Shown piece after piece: positions 15,526 to 21,092 of a stretch of DNA of 21,092 nucleotides (positions are counted from its first letter, which is position 1; the number at the start of each line of letters is the position of its first letter). The notes under the pieces are model-generated. The model saw nothing but the letters and a program-made list of their open reading frames with translations. It was not told the DNA's origin and made no database searches. A program made the position numbers and the translations under genes. Origin of the DNA: an uncultured Leucobacter sp. (lineage in GTDB: Bacteria; Actinomycetota; Actinomycetes; Actinomycetales; Microbacteriaceae); assembly GCA_937872275.1 (NCBI GenBank), contig CALMSE010000212.1, positions 1 to 21,092 of the forward strand. The letters are read 5' to 3'.

Positions 15526-16857
15526 GTGGTCAGCACGTGGCAGGCCCTGCGGCGCGGCGAGTCCGTTCGCGAACGCAGGCTGCTGCTCGCCCGGGCGCAT
15601 GAGCGGTTCACGACCGAGCCCGGCGACGACCCCGAGCTGCTCGGGCGGTTCGCCGCCGAGCTGCGGCCGGTCGTCTTCGAGTCGTGGCTCCGCTCGCGGC
15701 GGAGCACGATCGACCCCGACCGGGTGCCGGACCGCCCGGCCCTCGGCGACGACGAACTGCAGGAGCTGCGCCGCACGCACCCGATCGCGCGAGTGCTGCC
15801 GGTGGTGCAGCGGCTGCTCTTCGAGGAGGCGAGCGAGTCGGGCCTGATCATCGCGGTCGGCGACGCCGCCGGCCGTCTGCTCTGGGTCGACGGCGACCAC
15901 GCCCTCCGGGCGAAGGCCGAGGACATGGGCTTCCGCGCCGGCATGGACTGGTCGGAGGCCGCCGTCGGCACGAGCGCGCCGGGCAGTGCGCTCGCGCTCG
16001 ACCACGCGATCCAGGTGCTCGGCGCGGAGCACTACAACCGCTTCGTGCACCAGTGGAGCTGCACCGCCGCTCCCGTGCACGACCCGGCCACGGGCTCGAT
16101 CATCGGGGTCATCGACGTCACGGGCGGCGACAGCGCCGCCTCGCCGCACATCCTGCCGCTCGTCGAGGCGACGCTGGCGGCGGTCGAGGCCGAGCTGAAG
16201 CTCGAGTCCCTGCGCAAGCTCATCGACGAGGCGAGGCCGAAGCGGCGGTCCGAGGGGGCGCAGCGCCCCGCGCCGGCGGCCTCCCCGAGGCTCGTCGTGC
16301 TCGGGCGCGATCCGGCGCTGCTCGAATGCGGCGCCCGGTCGCTGCCGCTGAGCGGCCGCCACGCCGAGATCCTGCTGGCGCTGGCGGCGGCCCCGCACGG
16401 GCTCACCGCGGCCGTGCTCGCCGAGCAGGTCTACGGCGACCCCGAGTCCGAGCAGACGCTGCGCGCCGAGATGGTGCGGCTGCGCAAGTGGCTCGAGCAG
16501 CAGGGCACGGGCGTCGAGCTCGCGTCGCGCCCCTACCGCCTCGGCGCCCGCATCCGGATCGACGCCGAGGAGATGCTCGGCGCGCTCGGCCGCGGCGCGC
16601 ACCGGCTCGCGCTCGCCTCGTACGAAGGGCCGGTGCTGCCCGCCTCGGAGGCGCCGGTCGCCCTGTCGCTGCGCGCCGACGCCGACGCGACGCTGCGCGA
16701 GGCCATGCTGCAGTCGGCCGCGCCGGACCTGCTCTACGACTACGCGCAGAACTGGGCGGCCGAGGATCGCGGGCCGTGGGAGACGCTGCTGCGGCTGCTG
16801 CCGCCGCTCTCGCCGAAACGGGCACGTGTTGTCGCCAGGCTCGAGGCGCTCGCCTGA
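15526..16857 (+). CDS. GAF-domain transcriptional regulator with C-terminal winged helix
   Basis: A 443-residue protein. The start is the GTG at 15526 with AGGAGG at 15511-15516. The N-terminal part resembles AcoR-type activators: an FESWLRSR segment (51-58), then a GAF-like sensor (about 98-225) with GLIIAVGDAAGRLLW, EAAVGTSAPGSALA and WSCTAAPVHDPATGSIIGVIDVTG. Instead of the AAA+ sigma-54 domain and Fis helix of AcoR, the protein continues through a linker (about 237-252) into what looks like an OmpR/SARP-type winged helix (about 270-345: LSGRHAEILLALAAAPHGL, then ETLRAEMVRLRKWL-like spacing and RPYRL) and a C-terminal helical region. It lies directly before an ExaC-type aldehyde dehydrogenase whose promoter carries a tandem repeat, so it probably activates that gene. 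Its effector may be an alcohol or aldehyde; that is inference. Confidence 0.85.
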   Translation: MVSTWQALRRGESVRERRLLLARAHERFTTEPGDDPELLGRFAAELRPVVFESWLRSRRSTIDPDRVPDRPALGDDELQELRRTHPIARVLPVVQRLLFEEASESGLIIAVGDAAGRLLWVDGDHALRAKAEDMGFRAGMDWSEAAVGTSAPGSALALDHAIQVLGAEHYNRFVHQWSCTAAPVHDPATGSIIGVIDVTGGDSAASPHILPLVEATLAAVEAELKLESLRKLIDEARPKRRSEGAQRPAPAASPRLVVLGRDPALLECGARSLPLSGRHAEILLALAAAPHGLTAAVLAEQVYGDPESEQTLRAEMVRLRKWLEQQGTGVELASRPYRLGARIRIDAEEMLGALGRGAHRLALASYEGPVLPASEAPVALSLRADADATLREAMLQSAAPDLLYDYAQNWAAEDRGPWETLLRLLPPLSPKRARVVARLEALA

Positions 16858-16862
16858 GGCGA

Positions 16863-16884
16863 TCGATGCAACGTCGATGCAACG
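16863..16884 (+). repeat. Tandem 11-bp repeat, probable activator site
   Basis: TCGATGCAACG occurs twice head to tail (16863-16873 and 16874-16884) with no mismatch. The 11-base period is close to one DNA turn, so two subunits could bind on the same face. It overlaps the expected -35 of the promoter whose -10 is at 16895. Confidence 0.7.
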
Positions 16885-16894
16885 GTGCCCGGCC

Positions 16895-16900
16895 TAGCCT
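16895..16900 (+). promoter_or_regulatory. Candidate -10 box of the ExaC-type aldehyde dehydrogenase gene
   Basis: TAGCCT fits TAnnnT. With a 17-base spacer, the -35 position (16872-16877) falls inside the tandem repeat and is not a good hexamer, as expected of an activator-dependent promoter. Confidence 0.45.
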
Positions 16901-16955
16901 GGGCGCACCGGGCCCGTCGCCCGGCCGCTGAGACCGACGTCGAAGGAGACGCATC

Positions 16956-18479
<1,524 letters not shown>

Positions 18480-18494
18480 GGAGTCGCCGAGCGC

Positions 18495-18534
18495 GCGCCC
18501 CGGCCTCCGGCTCTCGCCGAGGCGGCCGGGGCGC
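18495..18534 (+). terminator. Hairpin after the ExaC-type aldehyde dehydrogenase gene
   Basis: GCGCCCCGGCC (18495-18505) pairs perfectly with GGCCGGGGCGC (18524-18534); the loop can form a small inner hairpin. It is followed by CTCCCCTC rather than T's. It may end most transcripts or only attenuate before the DUF779 gene. A TAGCCT box at 18551-18556 could give that gene its own promoter. Confidence 0.5.
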
Positions 18535-18590
18535 CTCCCCTCGACGGGCGTAGCCTGGTGACGGACGGTTCTTACAGAGGGGTGAGGGCG

Positions 18591-19052
18591 ATGGACGAGA
18601 CGACGGACACGAGTTGCGAGCTTCCGGCACCCGACACGGACTGGGAGGCGCCTCCCGGCTGCGTCGATGCGCGGCCGGAGGTCGAGGGGGAGACGGAGAG
18701 CCGGCTCGCCTTCACCCCCGCGGCCTTGGAGCTGATCGAGAGGCTCTGGGCGCTGCACGGCCCGCTCATGTTCCACCAGTCGGGAGGCTGCTGCGACGGC
18801 AGCGCGCCGATGTGCTACCAGGCGGGCGAGTTCAAGACGGGCGGCCAGGATGTGCTGCTGGGCACCCTCGAACTGCCGCCGCTGCACGGCGACGGCAGCC
18901 CTCGCGAGATCGGCTTCTGGATGTCCCGCGAGCAGTTCGGCGTGTGGGCGCACACCCACCTCACCGTCGACGCGGTGCCCGGGCGCGGGGCGGGCTTCTC
19001 GCTCGAGGCGCCTGAGGGGCGCCGGTTCCTCATCCGCTCCCGCCTGCTCTGA
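18591..19052 (+). CDS. DUF779 protein, companion of ExaC-type aldehyde dehydrogenase
   Basis: A 153-residue cytoplasmic protein. I chose the ATG at 18591, eight bases after GAGGGG; in-frame upstream starts at 18558 and 18582 are possible. The family motif HQSGGCCDGSAPMC (residues 62-75) holds three conserved cysteines and a histidine, which look like a metal- or redox-active site, but no activity is established to my knowledge. The region after it (GEFKTGGQDVLLG, then FWMSREQFGVWAHTHLTVD) is also typical. The first 36 residues are acidic and rich in Thr/Pro, an extension beyond the family core. DUF779 genes are habitually found next to ExaC-type aldehyde dehydrogenases, as here, suggesting an accessory role such as maturation or protection of that enzyme. 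Confidence 0.9.
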   Translation: MDETTDTSCELPAPDTDWEAPPGCVDARPEVEGETESRLAFTPAALELIERLWALHGPLMFHQSGGCCDGSAPMCYQAGEFKTGGQDVLLGTLELPPLHGDGSPREIGFWMSREQFGVWAHTHLTVDAVPGRGAGFSLEAPEGRRFLIRSRLL

Positions 19053-19090
19053 GGCCGGGAGGGTCGCCGGTCGGGGCGGCGCAGCGCCTC

Positions 19091-19130
19091 GAATCGGGTG
19101 CGGATCCTCGCGATCCGCACCCGATTTCGC
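19091..19130 (+). terminator. Rho-independent terminator after the DUF779 gene
   Basis: AATCGGGTGCGGATC (19092-19106) pairs perfectly with GATCCGCACCCGATT (19112-19126) around a 5-base loop and is followed by TTCGC. The stem shares the GGGTGCGGATC core with the rpsN terminator at 1648-1692. Confidence 0.85.
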
Positions 19131-19204
19131 GCTCCCGGGGTGCTCCGGCGGCGAAATGCCGGAGATAATCCGCGTGATTCCGCCGTTATCGGCTCGTTAT
19201 GGGG

Positions 19205-19210
19205 TAGATT
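19205..19210 (+). promoter_or_regulatory. Candidate -10 box for the HU gene
   Basis: TAGATT in a locally AT-richer stretch (19165-19225) fits the TAnnnT pattern. No strong -35 is seen. The leader to 19303 would be about 85 bases and contains an imperfect hairpin (CCCCGTTGTT at 19233-19242 with AACAACAGGGG at 19257-19267, one bulge). Confidence 0.45.
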
Positions 19211-19302
19211 CGTACGCGATCAACCGATCGAGCCCCGTTGTTTCGGGGATCACCTGAACAACAGGGGTACCGGCTCAGACGCCCGCCCTGGGAGGACAGA
19301 AG

Positions 19303-19581
19303 ATGTCACTGAACAAGACTGAACTCGTCGCCAAGATCGCCGCCGAGACCGGCCAGAGCCAGGCGACCGTCTCCAGCGTGATCGACGGCCTGTTCGCGGC
19401 CGTGTCGGAGACCGTCGGCAAGGGCGGCAAGGTGTCGATCCCCGGCTGGCTCTCGTTCGAGACCGCTGCGACCGCCGCGCGCACGGGCCGCAACCCCCGC
19501 ACCGGCGAGACCATCAAGATCCCCGCGGGCAAGCGCGTGAAGGTGTCGGTCGGCAGCAAGCTGAAGGCCGCCGTCAAGTAA
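19303..19581 (+). CDS. hup: HU-family histone-like DNA-binding protein
   Basis: A 92-residue nucleoid protein; start ATG 19303, with GGAGGA at 19291-19296. It has the full HU fold: the helical dimerisation part (LNKTELVAKIAAETGQSQATVSSVIDGL), the SIPGWLSFET strand turn (family usually IPGFG), the arm region with ARTGRNPRTGETIKIPAGK carrying the conserved RNPxTG and the intercalating proline, and the closing VKVSVGSKLKAAVK. It lacks the long Lys/Ala/Pro-rich tail found in the HupB of mycobacteria and ends like a standard bacterial HU. It has its own leader and a strong terminator after it, so it is a single-gene unit, unrelated to its neighbours. Very secure as HU. Confidence 0.95.
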   Translation: MSLNKTELVAKIAAETGQSQATVSSVIDGLFAAVSETVGKGGKVSIPGWLSFETAATAARTGRNPRTGETIKIPAGKRVKVSVGSKLKAAVK

Positions 19582-19596
19582 GTTCTCTGACGCTTT

Positions 19597-19634
19597 CGCG
19601 AAGACCCTCGGCCCTCGGGCCGGGGGTCTTCGCG
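19597..19634. terminator. Terminator after the HU gene, probably bidirectional
   Basis: CGCGAAGACCCTCGGC (19597-19612) pairs along its whole length with 19619-19634, with one T-G pair. It lies 15 bases after the HU stop and downstream of the convergent copper protein gene. Confidence 0.8.
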
Positions 19635-19691
19635 TCTCCGGGGCCGGGCTCCGATCCCCTTCGTCCCGTTTCCCCTCTTCTTCATCGTCTC

Positions 19692-19731
19692 TCGGCGAGG
19701 TCGTCGGCGAGGTCGTCGGCGAGGGGGGGGG
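19692..19731. repeat. Short tandem repeat and G tract
   Basis: The 12-base unit TCGGCGAGGTCG occurs at 19692-19703 and 19704-19715 with a 9-base partial third copy at 19716-19724, running into nine consecutive G's (19723-19731). It lies between convergent genes and has no visible coding role. Confidence 0.6.
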
Positions 19732-19775
19732 AGTGAGGCCGGGGAGGGGGATGGGACGGGACCTGGGAGAGGGGA

Positions 19776-21092
19776 TCAGCCGGTGACGCGGAAGAGCCCG
19801 TGGGCTCCGCGCTCCGCGTCGATCATGATGTGCGAGACGAAGGGGTAGTTCCCCGGCTCGGGGAAGACCAGCTCGACGAAGCCGCCCTGCGCGGGCTGCA
19901 GCGCGAGCGCCTGCGATCCCGTGCCGACGGCGCGATCCACGAGGTACCGCCCCTCCGACCACGCGGTGTCGAACTGCCCGCCCACCACGTGGAAGCTCGA
20001 GGCCCGGTTCGGTCCCGCGTCGAGCACCCACACCCGCACCCGCTCGCCGACGGCGGCGGGCAGCGGGGCGTGGTCGTACTGCGCGGCGATGCCGTTGAAC
20101 ACCACGAGGTCGGGATGCTCGGCGGCGAGGCGGTCGGTGTCGACCTCCCCGTCCTGCGGCCCGAGGTAGTACTCGCCCTGCACGAGCGCGTAGCTGCGAT
20201 CGACCGCGGGCAGGTCCTCCGGCTCGATGATCACCGCGCCGTACATGCCGTTCGCGATGTGCGCCGACATGGGCATGGTCGAGCAGTGGTACATCCAGAT
20301 GCCCGAGCGGGTGGCGGTGAAGGTGTAGCTGAGCGATTCGCCGGGGGCGATGGTGCGCATGGGCCCGTCGGGGGCGAGCGCGCCCGCGTGGAAGTCGATC
20401 GAGTGCCCGATCGTGCCGTCGTTGACGAGGGTGATCTCGAAGGTGTCGCCGACGCGGCCGTGCAGCACGGGGCCGGGGGCGGACCCGCCGAACGTCCAGA
20501 GACGCTGCCGAACGCCGGGCGCGACCTCCGTCACCTGCTCGGTCACGGGCAGCTCGACGCGGTGCGTGACGGGACCGCTCGCGGCCGGCAGCGGATCGAG
20601 GGCGGCCTCGTACGGCGCGAATCCGGGGGAGGGCTCGCGTGAGAGATCGATGAGGTCGGCGGCGCTGTCGTCGGCAGCGGATCCGGATCCGTCCTCGACG
20701 CCGTGGCCCTCGTGCCCGGCGCCGGCCTCCGAGCCCCCGCCTGTGACGACGATCTCGAGCGTCATGCCCATCTGGCGGTGCCCCACGATCGAGCACCATC
20801 CCGCGACGTCCGCCGTGATGACTCCCGCGTCGATCGTCGCGCGCTCGCCGGGGGCGAGCCGGGCGCCGCGGGCGCCGTTCTCGAGCACGAGGTCGTGCAC
20901 CTGGCTCTCGTCGGCGTTCTCGAGCTCGATGACGAGCCTCGTGCCCGCGGGCACCTCGATGCGGCTCGGGGTGAAGCGCATCTCAGCCGCGGTCACCCGC
21001 ACGGTCTGCACGGGAGCGTCGGCGTCGGCTCCGGGGCCGACTGCCGTCCCGGCGCCATCGACCGCGCCCGCCGGCATCCGGCCGCCGCCGAC
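19776..21092 (-). CDS. nirK: Copper nitrite reductase (NO-forming) with fused N-terminal cupredoxin, 5' end cut off
   Basis: The frame is open to the window edge; residue numbers here count from the Met at 21077, which is probably internal. Residues about 24-112 are a cupredoxin with a type-1 copper site: His61, Cys95, His100, and Met103 or Met105. A Gly/His/Ser/Asp-rich linker (113-145) leads into a two-domain nitrite reductase. Its type-1 site is His225, Cys265, His273 and Met278 (MYHCSTMPMSAHIANGMYG). The type-2 ligands are His230, His264 and His416 (YPFVSHIM). The catalytic Asp228 (HSIDFH) and His363 (SSFHVVGG) are present, so the enzyme should reduce nitrite to nitric oxide outside the cytoplasmic membrane. 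The N-terminal cupredoxin may be its electron-transfer module. Signal peptide or membrane helices would lie beyond the window. The stop is at 19776-19778. Confidence 0.9.
   Translation of the reverse strand, partial: VGGGRMPAGAVDGAGTAVGPGADADAPVQTVRVTAAEMRFTPSRIEVPAGTRLVIELENADESQVHDLVLENGARGARLAPGERATIDAGVITADVAGWCSIVGHRQMGMTLEIVVTGGGSEAGAGHEGHGVEDGSGSAADDSAADLIDLSREPSPGFAPYEAALDPLPAASGPVTHRVELPVTEQVTEVAPGVRQRLWTFGGSAPGPVLHGRVGDTFEITLVNDGTIGHSIDFHAGALAPDGPMRTIAPGESLSYTFTATRSGIWMYHCSTMPMSAHIANGMYGAVIIEPEDLPAVDRSYALVQGEYYLGPQDGEVDTDRLAAEHPDLVVFNGIAAQYDHAPLPAAVGERVRVWVLDAGPNRASSFHVVGGQFDTAWSEGRYLVDRAVGTGSQALALQPAQGGFVELVFPEPGNYPFVSHIMIDAERGAHGLFRVTG

Overview
The window is high-GC DNA with actinobacterial gene content. 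The small ribosomal proteins at 889-1600 are the cysteine-poor L28/L33/S14 set known from mycobacteria and streptomycetes. Many promoter -10 boxes are of the TAnnnT type. A member of the Microbacteriaceae is my best guess, but this is inference; no rRNA is present to settle it. I found no tRNA, rRNA, CRISPR array, transposase or integrase.

Layout. (1) 1-1692: a small four-helix membrane protein, then an rpmB-rpmG-rpsN operon closed by a strong terminator. (2) 1693-15482: a catabolic locus. It holds a flavin monooxygenase of the NtaA/DszA type, a convergent type-B carboxylesterase, a divergent sugar-type (CUT2/RbsABC-like) ABC importer, an IclR-family regulator, and a four-gene operon encoding a thiamine-diphosphate enzyme, a second flavin monooxygenase, an aldehyde dehydrogenase and a class II aldolase/decarboxylase-family protein. 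(3) 15526-19052: a GAF-domain regulator with a winged-helix C-terminus, then an ExaC-type aldehyde dehydrogenase and a DUF779 protein. (4) 19303-21092: an HU-type DNA-binding protein and, convergent to it, a copper nitrite reductase fused to an N-terminal cupredoxin and cut by the window end.

How the genes may work together. The catabolic locus reads as uptake (ABC importer), ester hydrolysis (carboxylesterase), two FMNH2-dependent oxygenations, and then conversion of an oxo-acid or aldehyde by the TPP enzyme, aldehyde dehydrogenase and aldolase-fold enzyme. I do not recognise the pathway or its substrate. The most informative signal is regulatory. The same 8-base core AGAATCTG sits exactly one base before the -35 hexamer of three candidate promoters: the carboxylesterase promoter, the ABC-importer promoter and the promoter of the TPP operon. 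A degenerate copy sits at the corresponding place before the first monooxygenase. This ties the locus into one probable regulon, most simply of the encoded IclR protein. Separately, a perfect tandem 11-bp repeat in front of the ExaC-type aldehyde dehydrogenase is a likely site for the adjacent GAF regulator.
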